DNA from: Solea solea
Lineage: Eukaryota; Chordata; Actinopteri; Pleuronectiformes; Soleidae
Length of the DNA: 64,000 nucleotides
Assembly (NCBI RefSeq): GCF_958295425.1
Contig: NC_081135.1
Coordinates: forward strand, 24,801,613-24,865,612
Reading direction: 5' to 3'
Below, piece after piece: positions 13,664-27,100 of the stretch; the first letter of the stretch is position 1; every line of letters begins with the position of its first letter. The notes beneath the pieces are model-generated. The model was not told the origin of the DNA. It worked only from the letters and a program-made list of their open reading frames with translations, and ran no database searches. Made by a program: the position numbers and the translations under genes.

Positions 13664-14044
13664 CTGGTGTCGCCGTGGCCCAGAGAGTCGTAACGGTGCA
13701 GAGTGGCCCGCTGATACGGACTGAGGGCTCCCATGTGACCATCTGGTGCAACGTGACCGGCTACAAAGAGGGTGTAGAGCAGGACTTTGAGTGGTCCATG
13801 TACCTGCCGTCAGCACAGGACCGAGAGATCCGCATTGTGAGCACAGCTCAGCAGAACTATGCCTACGCCGTGTACGCCCAGAGGGTGAATAGCAAAGAGA
13901 TCTTCGTGGAGAGGCTCAGCGGTGACTCGGCCGTGCTCCACATCACCAAAGTGCAGGCCCTGGACCAGGGTCTGTTTGAGTGTTACACACCCAACACGGA
14001 CGGCCGGTACCTCGGATCCTACAGCGCACGCACAAACCTAACAG
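13664..14044 (+). CDS. igsf3: igsf3 exon encoding Ig domain D1 and the signal-peptide end
   Basis: This 381-base exon encodes 126 full residues plus split codons at both ends. It starts after a long pyrimidine tract and TAG and ends before GTGAGT. Residues 1-5 (GVAVA) look like the end of a signal peptide, with cleavage plausible before QRVVTVQ. The V-type Ig fold shows the first cysteine at residue 28 (IWCNVT), the core tryptophan at 43 (FEW), the D-Q-G-x-F-x-C signature at 100-106 and the second cysteine at 106. N-glycosylation sequons lie at 29 (NVT) and 124 (NLT). The segment RTEGSHVTIWCNV closely resembles the mammalian IGSF3 first domain, which is the main basis for the gene name. The 5' split codon needs one base from an upstream exon outside the window. 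Confidence 0.95.
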
Positions 14045-16623
14045 GTGAGTCTCTGAGCACATAGAAACTGAGAGCACAGATAAACCGCCTGTGTGTGTGC
14101 AGATGAACCACAGTTATAGTTCCCAACACAAATACAACAGTAGGCACAGTTTGCCGCACAGATAGAGTCAGCAGTGTGTCATTACTGATCAATCCGCAAT
14201 CAATTAATCCACTGGATAGGAAATACCGGCTAATTACTTCTCCACACACCTAAATACATCCTGTGGGTATGTTTCTTTTTTATGCTTATTTATTGTTTGA
14301 GCGCTTAAATGAATGCAGTCCTGCTATAATGGAGAACCTGCTGGCCATTCTTTAAAGTTACCCTGTGGAGGTTTTGATGACTCGTGGTGCTTTGGAGCGA
14401 CGTCTAAAGCAGAAGATCCTTGCGCTGTTTGCGTCTCTGGTCCACTTACACTCGTAAGCACTACATCACAACTTTAATGCAGGTGATGATGGGAATGCAA
14501 AATAGCAAATATGATCGTTGTGATATCACTTTTTACTTTGTCAGAATGTAGATTTGGCAAGGTAAGTTGATTGCTTTGTGTCTTACAACGCAGATGTAAT
14601 TAAGAGCCCTAATAGAAGGTTGGGGTTTCATAAATTGAAACTCTATAAATAAAGTGCTTGGGGTAATTTTTTCCAACATAGATTTCTATCTGCATATGCA
14701 CCATCTACATAAGCATTAAATCAACTCAGCCAGGAACACTTTTGGCATAATTAAACCATTGCAACGAAGGAAATCCAGTTAGCCTTGGCGTTGATGACTC
14801 CACTCTTCAGATGTTCACTGGATTGGCCAAGCAGCATACGAAGCCAAAACAGGGATTACAATGGTCACAATGAGCTGCCGTGGTTAAAGCATGACTGATT
14901 TTGTCAGCTGGGTTGTATGACTAACGTGTCCTGCATGAACTAACACCAAGCATCATTTACAAGCAGGGTATCAACACTGGACTGAGCATGAATCTAGGAC
15001 TTGTCTTGAGTTGTTCATGCACATAAGGTGCCTGAATGTTTCGCCCTCCCTCTCTGTCTTACCCTCTCATTCACACTCGCACACTCCCTTCATACACCTT
15101 TCCCTTGACCTGAGCTGTGTCAGTAACACACTCGGAGTGTAGGCGTAATGTGTGAACGCTACGAACAGATCAATCCGATATGTCCACACATCACGCACAC
15201 ACACACACAGTGGCACAGCTGCCACAGTGTGGGATTCCATTCTCCTCATAACTTCCTACCTTTAACTGTGTGTGGCTGACCCTTCACTCGGGGGTCAAAG
15301 TGCAAACCAACTGTGTCTCTGCTTGAGTTGCACACATTTAGGTCCTAAGTCACTTGTCGCGCGGCGCCGCGAACCCTGATTTACCAAAGTTCAGGTCAGG
15401 CTGCTGTGATCAATACTCGCAGAAACAGCACTGTGTGTGCACTTAACAGATCGATAGGCTTGTTGTTGTTGTTTTTTTTCCATTAAATAAGTGTTATTAC
15501 ATGGACTTGAGCGTTCATATTTTGTAGTTTGAGCAGTATAATCTTTATGTGGGACAGGGCTCAGGAGCAGGGTGCAGTAAAACTGCACTGCTGATAGCAC
15601 ACGGTATTTATAGTCCTGAGTGTCTAGATCCCACTCTCACAGAGTATGCAAGAAGAAGAAGAAGAAGTGATGAGGGACTTTGTCAATCTCTCTTTCTTTG
15701 CCTGAAAGCTCTTAACCCTGTTTTGGAGGTCAGCGTTAGACAGTGAGTCTGCCCTCATCTCTGCTGTATTTCTGGGGGTCCCACTGTGATCCCCAGCAGC
15801 TGCAAGTTTCCTCGGATCGTCCACTCTGTCTCTGTCTCTCTCTCTGTTTTTCTTTCCCTACTGTGTTTTACTCTGTAATCTGTATGTGTCCGTTCATCAT
15901 CTTCTTTTTTTTTTCAAATTTGCTCTCACTCTATTGTATTAAAGTCCTTTGTGGATGCTGTCCCTGAGGATATTTTCCACAAGCAGGAGAGAGTAATATA
16001 GAAGGAATTCAGGGAGGAAGGTTGTGACCTAGAAGACTAGACAGAGCGGATGTGAGGGTGTGTGTCTGTGCTGTGGGGTAGTTGGGTTAATTGTGGGGGG
16101 TAGAAGGCCACACAATCATTTTTACCCTGAGCTGCATTAAGGCTGACTCACATGGATGTCACCTTACAGTACAAAGAGCAGGTGAGGGTTTCGACATGAA
16201 ACACAATACCCGCTGCTGCTGGAGGAGTTTCAGCAGCCAGCGCACCTGTACCCCACTCACACTGATACAGTGACACAGAGTTTTCACGCCTTGTATCGTC
16301 TGTCACGCAGAATTAGACACCTCGGCTGTGAATGCACTTGATTGCCTGGGAAAATTATTCTTAGTCGTCCTTGTGTGAGATGCTTTTTTAAGGGAGGTGA
16401 GCAGACTCACAGTCTGTCCTTTTATATACTCTGATACAAGATCGATTGAATGGAAATGTGCCAGTACTAACTGATGTGTTTTAATATTTAGTATATTAAA
16501 TATTAAATATTAAATATATGTGTAAAGAATAATACGCCGTGATAGCACAAATACTGCATTATGTCCACTTAATCAGTAGGGCATCAAGAAGATATCTCCA
16601 GACTAAAATGAGTGGTTCTGTAT

Positions 16624-17111
16624 TAGTGATGTGAGTCCATGCAGGCAGGGGCGGGACTTTATTTTGATGGACACACCATGTGGCCAATGACATGCAAGGA
16701 CAGACTAGGATCATACTATTGTGTAAAAGAAGGAAGGGGGCAGCCAGTGTAGTGGTACAGGCCAGGTACACACGGAGCGACAGAGAGAACATTTTAGAAA
16801 ATGAACGAAACAGAAGCTGCATTTCCAAAGATATTTGGGACTGCAATGGGTTAGGTTGGTTAGGTTAGGTGCAGGTTCTGTGTTCAGTTGTTCAGTAACT
16901 CTATTTTTTTGTAATGAACAAAATGCATAAAAATAAGGCTTTTATGAAAACACTGATTTATAAAAACACAAACCATTGATATTTGCAAAATTAAGCTAAA
17001 ATAAAAGGCTCAGAGTAAGAGTCAGTGAAGAGCCGCTTGGGAGCCAGCTCTTCTAACGGAGCCGAGCCAAAAGAGCTGAATCTTTGAAAAGAGCCGTACT
17101 TCCCATCACTA
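16624..17111. mobile_element. Non-autonomous hAT-type element with perfect 8-bp target duplication
   Basis: The element starts TAGTGATG and ends CATCACTA. Exact direct repeats TTCTGTAT lie immediately outside both ends (16616-16623 and 17112-17119). The right end contains the AAGAGCCGTACTTCCCATCA sequence and neighbouring AGCTCTT/GAGCC motifs common in fish hAT elements. The interior has no transposase frame and includes a short GGTTAGGTT-like run near 16850-16870. Confidence 0.88.
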
Positions 17112-19330
17112 TTCTGTATCATAATTTGAAGCGCTTCATTAATAAGCAAATAATCTTGACAGTGGTTTTGTGTTGTATTTTAGCTCCAGACCTTTAGTTG
17201 GGAGCAGGCGTTTGACCATTTTACTCTCTGGATTGGGATATTCATCAAATCACCACATGCTTCCCAATACACAGCTTTATTATTTGTAAAGTGACACAGA
17301 GGTTCAGGAATGTAAATGTAGTAAATGTAGTACAAAGAAAGCTTAGGTTTGTACTAGGTTCCCTCCTAATATTTGTCATAGAAAGGTAGGAGGCCCTGCT
17401 GCTTGGTAAGGACCAGTCTGAGAATGTTCAGACATTTGTTCCACATATTTAAAATACCACCTTCCACCACTTCTATAAATTGCTTCAGAGTAATTGCACG
17501 TCACAAAACGCTTGGGCGCTAACACAGCTCCACTTCAGGCCTCTCAAGTGCGTCAGTGTGGCACTGGGCTTAGGCACCAGAGCTTAGGCACCAGGACACA
17601 AATTTTGTTGTGTTATTTGTCTAAAGCCTTTTTTCCCTCACGCTCTTCACCGTTGTGTCTTTTCATCAGACCGTGAAGCTCTTTGATGTCAGCGGTCATC
17701 GGCAGCAGTTTGTTTCTGTGCACACCTTCCACCCTCTGATCCTGCAGACTGACGAAGCTTAGTTTGTTACACGCGAGTGTGTGCGCGAGTGTGCTTCTGT
17801 GTGCTTGTTTGAGCATGCGTGTGTGTGTTCCTCCTACACATCAGATTGTAGAAGAAAAGGACAACAGCCTGACATGGCCATCATGGTTGTCCTTATCCTA
17901 CGCACCAGCCTGTGTGTGAGCGAGTCCAACAGCTAGCAGAACAGCAAGCCCTCGCAGTGGCGAGTATCAGATTGCCATTACTTATGAAGCTGCCATATAG
18001 CATCACTGTCATAGACGGCACCATAGGAGTCACTGTGCTGGCACAAATACAGACTCTAGCCTCCGGATTTGGCAAGTTGCTGTCCATCTGAATTTCGGTA
18101 GTAACTGAGCTGGAGGCCCAAAGCCCTGATACACTTTTAAAACAAAAGCATTCTCCCATTTGTCTGTTATTCACCACCACTGGTCAAGAGAAAAGGGTTA
18201 AAACATCCGTCTTCCCAGGTGTGATTAGAAAAACTTCAAGTTTAGCAGGCAGTGATTTCTGATGAGAAGAAAGAGATGGATGGCACTGAAAGGTGCCGCT
18301 GTGAGGATATTGGAAAAGAGAGGAATAGGGCCAGAAGCAGCAGAATCGGAAATAGGTAGTTGGGTGATGCTGAATAGCGTGTGGCCAACAAATGATGAGC
18401 GTTTCCTCTCGACTCCAATGTGATTGGTTACACCTCCACAGGGCTTTACCCCACAATACGACTGCCGCTATAGGGTTGCAGTTTAAGTAGTCTGTGCCCG
18501 ACGCGACTCCTAAGGTTAATGCAGTCACTTACCGCCATACACGTTCCAAACACAATTATCCAGCACAAATCGACGACGCTGGGAAAGAGGGAGAAGGAGG
18601 GAAAATGGCTGGAGATGAGACCCAGGAATTTCAATTAAGGAAGAAGAAAACCGCTGGCCGTGTTATTTTCTGAAGTACTGCACTGGTTCGTTCCCACTTT
18701 TTATTTCTAGTATATTTATGCCCCACATTTTTTACTCCGATTCTACAGTAAGCACTCTGTAAAGCCCGACCCTACCCAAGGTCATCTTTTTTGTTTGTGT
18801 GCTTCTGTGTTTGTCAAGAGGGCAAAGAACAGTGGTGATTTTTTTTTCCCCCTCAGCTGCTTCCCAAGGCTGCACACTGTTAAACATACACGCGGTGTAA
18901 AAAAAAGTGGCCTGAATCATGCCTGTGCCGAGCTCAGTGTTGTGAGTTTGTTGTGTTTCTGGTTTGCGTCTCACTTGATTTTCTTCCTCAGGGGATTCAA
19001 CCAAGTTGCACTCCTCTACTTCTCTAATGAGATATAGAGGAAGCGGGGAGATGTCATCTCACATTCTGTCTTTTACGCTGGGTGACACCGAGACCCCTCC
19101 CTCTCTTCCTTATTCTGCGGTGCTCCATCTCCTCCCTTCATCAATCCACAACCCCCAGATTTGATTAAGCCCGCTCCCCACCCTGGCTCTCATTTGGGGC
19201 TGGTCATGCAGGTATATGGTTTTGTCAATACAGCTCTTCGTTGAGTTTCATCACAGGAGAGAGGCATGTCGGTGATTGAAGCACATAGCATAAGAGTGCA
19301 GAGGGAAGTAGGGATGGAATTAAGATGGAG

Positions 19331-19351
19331 GGTGGGGGGGGGGGGGGGGGG
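19331..19351. repeat. Poly-G run
   Basis: A run of about 18 consecutive G within GGTGG-rich sequence. It is a possible G-quadruplex former on the plus strand. A similar run lies near 8789-8802. Confidence 0.85.
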
Positions 19352-19668
19352 AGGTTGGGACAATGGGTAGATTGGAATCTCTTTTATCGGAGACAAATTG
19401 CTGAACAGTGTGGACAAAGAAAGATAGGATAAGATTTACTGGAGGAAACGGCGAGTAGAGGACAGAGAGTGTTGATGAATGGACAAGGGAAGTTACATCT
19501 CTGTGTCTTTAGGAATTGATGAGGGACATACGCCCGTATGTGACTGGGGCTTTTCATCTCCCTCGTCTCTTCTTGCAGTGACACTTCTAGCCTTCTCTCT
19601 CTCTCTCTCTCTCTCTAGCTCCGCCATCACCTCTCACTTTCATTTACAATTACATTCCTTCTCTGCTG

Positions 19669-19671
<3 letters not shown>

Positions 19672-19723
<52 letters not shown>

Positions 19724-19732
19724 GTGCGCACA
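19672..19732. repeat. (TG)n microsatellite
   Basis: A pure TG run of about 55 bases, ending in a TGCG variant. Cys-Val or Thr-His open frames across it are artefacts. Confidence 0.95.
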
Positions 19733-22322
19733 CATCCTAGCTTTAAGCTGTGGACCAGGCAGGACTCCAGATGGAGAGAGATTTTATCGCTATGTCTGGC
19801 TTGCCATTTTCTTGCACATCTCATCCACTTTCGCGGACAGAGCTTCCTGCTCAATAACATTACTGCCAGTTGGGCTCACCGTACACAGGCACATGCATAC
19901 ACACGCACACACACGCACGCACACACAGGAAACAAACACAGTCACACGCTGTAGTGAACTGTCAGTCAGGACAGATGTCGCACCCATAATTGAGTCTGAG
20001 AGGTACCTTGCTGTAGTGCTCCCACTGGAACATATGCTTTCTACTGAACATCACTGAAGAGGGCCTTAACAGCCCAGTGGATCACTGTGGTAGACAATAC
20101 AACTGCTGAATGTAGTAGAACATTGATGTGCTGTGAATAAAACAGTGTTGTTGAACAGAGCAACAGACAGCCTGGTGCACTGTAGTCCTGTAGTACAAGC
20201 TTTACTAGATGTACGGCTCTGTGGAAGGATTTTTAGATTCTTATTTAACACAAAAGTTTTCATCAAAATATTGATTTGGCTCTTTTTCTATTAAGTGGAC
20301 ATGGAACAATAGTGTAGTTAGGGCAGTGAGAGGATATAGGTGGGGGGGGAAAAAACAAGTCTATTTCAAGTTCGATAATCCTCAGGCTTTGCAAATCTTT
20401 GTTGATCTCAAAGTTAGGGCAGTGAATCAAATATGAAACTGTAATCTAATTAAAGGGAGGGCATTTCGGAGGAGCAACTTTGTTATGCTTTATCCTCAAA
20501 TGTGTTAGCTTGTTACAAGAGTCTACATAAAATCTGCTTTCCAGTTAATGCTCTGATACTCTGAGGTGTTTCTAATGTTATTCACAGTGACTTGGAAATG
20601 CTAGTAGACATCTTTTGGTAGGTTTGGTTATACACCTCGTCCACTATGGTGGACAAGACTATGGACAGTGATGAGGCTTCATGTTTTCAGAGGTCCAAAG
20701 GTTCAGACCTAATCCTAATGTACCTGTCAAATTTAACGCACATGAATAAATGCATTTAAAACAAAACAAAAAAAACCTGTGTCAGACACAGACACAGCAG
20801 ACGTGGTGTCATGTCATTATAGGAGTTACTGGTAACGTGAGTGATGGCTGTCCCAGTAAAACATGTCAGTGTGACAGTGACTCAGCATGGAAAATGGCTG
20901 AACCCTTCTACTGAAACACCTTTTTTTTTAAAAGAATTGAGTCATGTCAACATTTCAGACTGGTAAGAGTTCGAAACACAGGTGCGATCCAAATGTCCTT
21001 TGGTTAAACCAGTGTATTAGATTCAAAGCCCTGTCCACGGCAACACAGTGGGACCCTAGACTGAGCCCAACCCAGCTCCCAGGGCATTGACTAGGAATCA
21101 GTAGACATTTGGAAGAGGCTGCATTGTGCTCCAACCACAGCCGTTGATGCTGTTGGGCCAGTCAACTCACTTTTGCCATTAAGCATGAATCTAAATGCTC
21201 TCGTAGCCCAAAGACACACTTTCAAGCATAGCATGCTTTGCAAATGTAGTGCTGTTGCCCTTCTGAAAATATAAATGATGTCAGACATGCTCTGTATTGC
21301 GCCTGTCGCCCACGCTATGGACTAAGGCTAATGAGAAAAGATTTAGTAACCACGTGTGTGTGTGTGTGTGTGTGTGTTCTGTTTATATGTTTGCTAATGT
21401 TTATATAATGGGCTAAAGATGTGCTAGTGTTCCTCTTGCTGATTTGATTAGCTTGGCTTAACGCTAAACCTCACGGGCCTGCTGTCTCTTCTCGGGGAGA
21501 TAAACAGAGCACAGAATATGAATTCCGTGTGAATATGGATGTGCTAATTTGCTAGTTTGTGTCCATGTCGGTAAAATGTGTCAGTTAAAAGTGGAACCTA
21601 CAGTATTATAGGACTTGGAAGTGTGGTCCAGGCTCCTGGCTTGGACACAGATACTCACACAGGAATCAGAATCCATTTATATGTACAAGAACATGCTGAG
21701 ATGTTTGACTCTCGTGTCCTCAGGCAGATTATTCAATCGCTGTTTTGATTCTAAGACATAAATTCCTTTTAGTGATATTTTCACATGTGTATGGGGAGGT
21801 GTAGACCACTGCTCTTACGAAACGGTAACGGCTCACGGAGAGAGGGTTTTTCTCTTGTAGTAGCACTGATGGAGATGTTTGTGCAACACAGCAGGCCGCG
21901 TTGCACTTGATTAAGCTCTGTCAGACTCTGATTGTCACAAAGCAGCAGCGGCAGGCGTCGCATGAGACAGCAGGTATGATGTTGAATACCAATCTGCTGC
22001 CAATCAAGGAGCTGCACGTCATGATTATGTCATACTACGCTCAGAAAATGATCTATTAGCAGCTTTTTTTTTTTTTTTAGTTTAGAGCCTTGGTCAACAC
22101 CATGTTGGGTTTATGAAATCAGAAATAACTATATTTGGTAAAATGTTGGTGGGCTTGACTGAAGACTTGTTCACTGCACGTCCACCTGCAGCTGCAGCCA
22201 TATCTGATTTATACATCTGTCACTCACATAGTGTTGATCCTAATACATACAAACATATACTTATTTGTTTTGTCTACAGTATAAGACCTAAAACTAGTGA
22301 TTGAGACAATATACTTATAAAC

Positions 22323-22372
22323 TATATATATATATGCATATGTATATGTATGTATATATATATATATATATC
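22323..22372. repeat. (TA)n / ATGT microsatellite
   Basis: TA dinucleotide runs interrupted by GCATATG and GTATG variants. Confidence 0.9.
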
Positions 22373-22995
22373 TCATATACATGTAAATGCACCAATGTGT
22401 TTCAGGCCAGACTACTATTAATATATTGCAGACGACACTCGGGTCTAATTTTGGCTGCTATGTAGGTTAACTGCCTATTTATATCCACTGTTTTGAATAG
22501 GCCAGATTATTGATAATGTGATAGGCAATCTTATGTATTGTCATTTCATATTGTTTGTTCTTTGTCTACCTGTCTATTTTTCTTATATTCTTGTGTATTG
22601 TGTTCTTATTCTGTCCTAATTGTTGTTTGTTTGCCTGCACAGGGACTGCAGATGTAAATTGGCGATGAACTAATTCTGGAACAATTGTAGAAATTGTGCG
22701 TTGTCCCTGTTAACCCTCTTATGACCATCAAGATAATGAGGCTGCCTGGATTGTTATTGATTTTATGGCTGTAGAATTGTCAAATGTTCAATGAGTGAGT
22801 GAGTGAGTGAGTGAGTGCTTCTGCTCCTTTATTCCAAGAGAACTTTTACTTTCGTTAATGAACGAGCTGACGTCACAAACGTGTGACACACTGGTGAAAT
22901 CTTGTCTGTGCTTGGACAGTCGTTCCGCGGAAGTCCAGAGGGCTAACTTAATGACAAGTATATGGATACAAAGCTCTATTTTTCTGCTTTCCGGT

Positions 22996-23118
22996 ATCCA
23001 TGCATCCTTCTTCTACCGCTTTATCCTCCACATGAGTGGGGGGGGGGGTGCTGTGCCAATCTCAGGTGACATAGGGCGGAAGGCCGGGTCACACCCTGGA
23101 CAGATCGCCAGTCCATAG
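22996..23118 (+). repeat. Teleost interspersed repeat fragment
   Basis: The segment runs from CCATGCATCC through TCTTCTACCGCTTTATCC, a G run, CCAATCTCAGGTGACATAGG and CACCCTGGACAGATCGCC. I recognise this as a common fish dispersed repeat, but I cannot place it in a named family. The open frame across it is not a gene. Confidence 0.6.
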
Positions 23119-24049
23119 TTTTTGAATTTTCTAGATCACAAACGGTCTAGAGTTACACTAATGAAGCGTATGCATGCTCAAATAAATAAACAATAAACTA
23201 AACTGAGCTGATATGAGAAATCAAGTGACATGTGGGGTCATTTATTTATAGCCCCCTGATGGACATTCAAGAGACAACAGATTTCATGCACTTCTGCACT
23301 GGCTTTTACTTCATAGACGCAGCGATGACTTCCATTTTCATATACAGCCTATAGTTACTCTTGAAGATGTTGTCACTGCCATGGAAAAGCATCACAGCCA
23401 CCTCATCAGCATGCTAATCGCAGCCTAACCGCTCGCAACAAGAAACTGAGAATAAGCCGAAACCTCTTATGTAATGACATTTCAGTGTAGGCTGTAGAGC
23501 CAGCCGCTGGCTGTTGTCGCTGTAGCAGAAGTGAAGAGTGAAATGCTACACCTGAGAGGCTACACTTTTCAGGTAAAGCAGCACCACTGTGAGCAAGCTG
23601 ATGACCCTCAGGCGCCGTCTCAGGGACACGCCACTGTGTGAAATCTGTGTTTGCTGTACACGCACACTCAGAGGCATCTTACAGTTTGAGCGAGGATTTT
23701 TGAGACACACACGTGCACGCTCGATTCTCTACAGTTCTGAGGACACTCCTAGACATCATGTGTCCCCTGGCCATAAAGGTCTTTGGAAACCAGACACGTT
23801 GCGAACATGCGGGACGAAAGTGTGGATAATTCAGAAAGCGCCCTTCCATGCACATGAAGCGTGATGTGAAGAAATTAATAAATGATGAGGACGACGACAC
23901 TCATTCTGATTAGCTGTGAATTTGCTGGAAAAGGAAGCCCGGGAAACATCGAACACGATCTGTAAAAAACAACAGTCACAATTTTGCCGTGGCTGATGTG
24001 AATGCTGCGTTGATTGGACACATGAAAAATATTTAAGTATGCAAAGGCC

Positions 24050-24190
24050 TTTAACCTAAACCTAATTCTACCCCTAACCAACCCCCCAAAAGCCCTTTAA
24101 AGTTGTGAGAACCAGCCAAAAATCTCATTACAAGGTCAAAATGTCTAGGTTTGAATCAACATTTGACCTCACAGCCTACTTCACACACAC
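24050..24190 (-). repeat. Second copy of the 4284-4600 interspersed repeat, inverted
   Basis: Read on the minus strand this contains TTTTTGGCTGGTTCTCACAA followed by CTTTAAAGGGC and GGTTAGGGG-like units. It matches the 4340-4400 block in order and orientation. It ends in a (CA)n stretch near 24183-24200. Confidence 0.6.
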
Positions 24191-27100
24191 ACACACACAC
24201 ATGGAATATTAAAAAAAAAAGCACAACCCGTTTCCTCCTGTCAGTTAACTGAGGGATAAACAACGTGACACATGTGCTGACACCTGTGCCCTCATGCCAA
24301 GCCGGCCATTGTGGGCCATGGACAGAGCGTTGGGTTTGCATGTGTATGCCTGTATGAACAGGGTGGGGTTGGCATATGCCTGAACCCCCTCAGTGTTGGC
24401 AGCAAAGGCAGACAGTTGCTCCCTCATCTGCTGCCCTGCTGGACGGATGCCTGGTGACTGCGCGCTGCCCACCTCCCTTTACGACACTCTCTTCCCTCCC
24501 CCTCTGCCCCTGAAAGACAATTTCTCATACACCCAACACAACACAGCCCTCCTTATACTCTGCACACCTGGCCAGTCTCCTCATGCTCTTCTGCTCGTGC
24601 TCGAGTGGGGGCGACGATTTAAATCTTGACATCGTGTGTTTATGCGCCATTCGGAAAGGCTTTAGATACGACTGTATTCTTCGACTGATATGCCAGTGTA
24701 CCTTTTTTAGATGGCATGCGAGACTGGCCAGAAATCAGGGCTCTGTAGACTGATAAAAACACTGAATGGTTTGAAAGGTTTACAAGCTCTCACACACACA
24801 CACACACACACTCGCATGGTCAGATGGCTGGGGCTGTAACTGATTCTATCCTCGGGGAAGTCTTTAATTGGTCACAGTGCTTCACCATCTGGGGCTGGAG
24901 TGTCGGTTGAATGGAGATGGTGGGTGCTCCTGTAACACGCGCGGGGACAGAAAGAGGTGCAGATTAGGGTGGGGAAGGATGGAGCGCATTAGTTTTAATA
25001 CTTGCACCTCCAGTGAAACGGGAATCGTAATATTCTTGAGAAATGCTGTTTATAGTGCAGGAGTGGGAGAGGGTGCGTGCACACGATGTGTTTGTGTGCA
25101 TTCATGTGCGCCTCTAGGTAGACCAGTTATTATGTGACATCTGTGTCTTTGTGTGTGTGTAGAAGTGGCAATGACTCTGGGGTGTGTGTTTTTGCTGATG
25201 GTGGCAGACGGAGCAAAACCCCGCACATGTGCTAACAATCTCCAGGACAGCAGTAAAGGACAAGACAAACGGATACACACAGAGATGTTATCTGTGTGTA
25301 TTTCTCTCCTCCTGAGTGTTTGCTGTTATCTGGATACATGGGCTGAACACACAGACAGTGTGTGTGTGTGTGTGACTAAAGAAGACAATGGAGGAACTGG
25401 GTCTGAACCTGGTGAAGATGAAAAGAGAAATGTGGGGGGACAGAAAGCGACATGTGATGCTAAATGCTGGGGTAGAGAGACATATTTCACGTGTTTAGGC
25501 CTGATGAGTAAATCTCCGATGCTCTAAAGGATTTCAGTCGACGATAGCTTTGCACATAGCTCTTCTCAAACACTCTTAGGGAGATTTGTCTTTCATACTC
25601 CCACCTCTCTTCAGACTCCTCTCACTCCTTGCCTTTTAATCGCCCGCTTACTCTCCATCTTCCCAACTCCTCTCACTCAGGCTAATATCCTAGCTGGGCC
25701 TCAGTGAAAGGTAGTGTCATATTGTGTGTGTGTGTGTGTGTGTTTGCGTGCTTCTTAGTTCCTGTTAAATCCTCCACTTCTGCCTTCATGTAAACAGCGT
25801 CTCTCGTATGCGAGAGCGTCTCCTCATCACGGATCCCGCTCTTATCGCAGCGTTCAGCCTTTCAACTCAACGTCCCCATTCTCCTGCTACAATAACAAGC
25901 CCACTAATGCCCATCTTCTTTTTCTTTTCCTCTCCCACTTTCTCCCTTTGTTTCCCCCCTCCCTCTGTGCTCGTGCTGTCACGGGCAGAGAACAAGGACA
26001 AACACGCATATTTTCAATAAAGCAAACTAGGGAAAGTTGTGATTAACTTGTGATTGGTGATTATAGGGTTCTTTAGGACGAGCTGATACAATACAGTAAA
26101 AAAATCAGCAACGGCGCGTTAGCTGAGTCACATAGTGGGCTGTTCAGAAATGCTGTTACATCGTTGTCTTTGACATTGCTTGAAATGGTAAATGCTTCGT
26201 AGTTTAAAATGACTGATGTTGGTATTGTTAAAAGAAAAAGAGATATTGAGCCAATGCCTATAAATTACACTGCTATTAACCTTATTTCTATGCATTATCA
26301 ATAAAGATTTATTCAGTTTTCTAATGTCTTGCAGCCAAATGGAAGAACTGGTACAGTGCCATTAACTCTTTGGCCACGTGATAAAATAATAAGGTAAACA
26401 GTGTTCACTTCGTTAATGTTTACTCTCATTAACCAGCCGGAATTGATCTGATATCTATTCTTTGCCTACACGGGGACAGCTCAGAGATGTTAATACAACA
26501 TTGACATATTACTCTCCAAAGTGTTGCCAAATTACACATCGAGCTGATGATGAGCATGCAATTGGAGCCAAGTTTCTTTTGCCAAACGGCGAATGCAATT
26601 TCAATCTTCGCTGTCCTTCTTGTGTCTATTTCAGTGTGTAGATGCTGTGTGTTCCACCTGCTAGTTGCTGCTAAATATATAGCATCGACCTACTAAATAG
26701 TAGGTTTATCACAACAGCTGTCTGCTGCTGTGGGGGAAACGAGGCTATTAAGAGCGTTTGAAACTGAAACAAAACAAATTGCTGCTGGTCATAAAAATCA
26801 AAACGATGAGCTGGAAATGAGATAAAATGCTGCATAGAATTGTTGTGCAGTGTTGCCGTTGTTTCCCTTGATTCATGATTTTCTTATCAGCATATTCTTT
26901 GATCAGTTCAGATTTATATCACTGTCTCTAACCAATAAATCACATCAGTTGCTTTGATGTATGACCCAAGTGGACACATTTGATCGTGAAAGAGTATACA
27001 TAGAAGAATTGGATTTTCTAAATAGGCAGTAATGCAACATTAAATATGCCAACTCCCATAAAACGCCAAAGAAACAGAAGGCACTGTAATCTATATTACA

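Noticed and set aside
16840..16880. GGTTAGG-rich run as possible interstitial telomeric sequence
   Set aside because: Only a few imperfect units, lying inside a hAT element. It is not the TTAGGG vertebrate telomere array.
19479..20057. 192-residue plus-strand open frame
   Set aside because: It is built on CT, TG and CA microsatellites (Leu-Ser, Cys-Val and Thr-His runs) and is not a gene.
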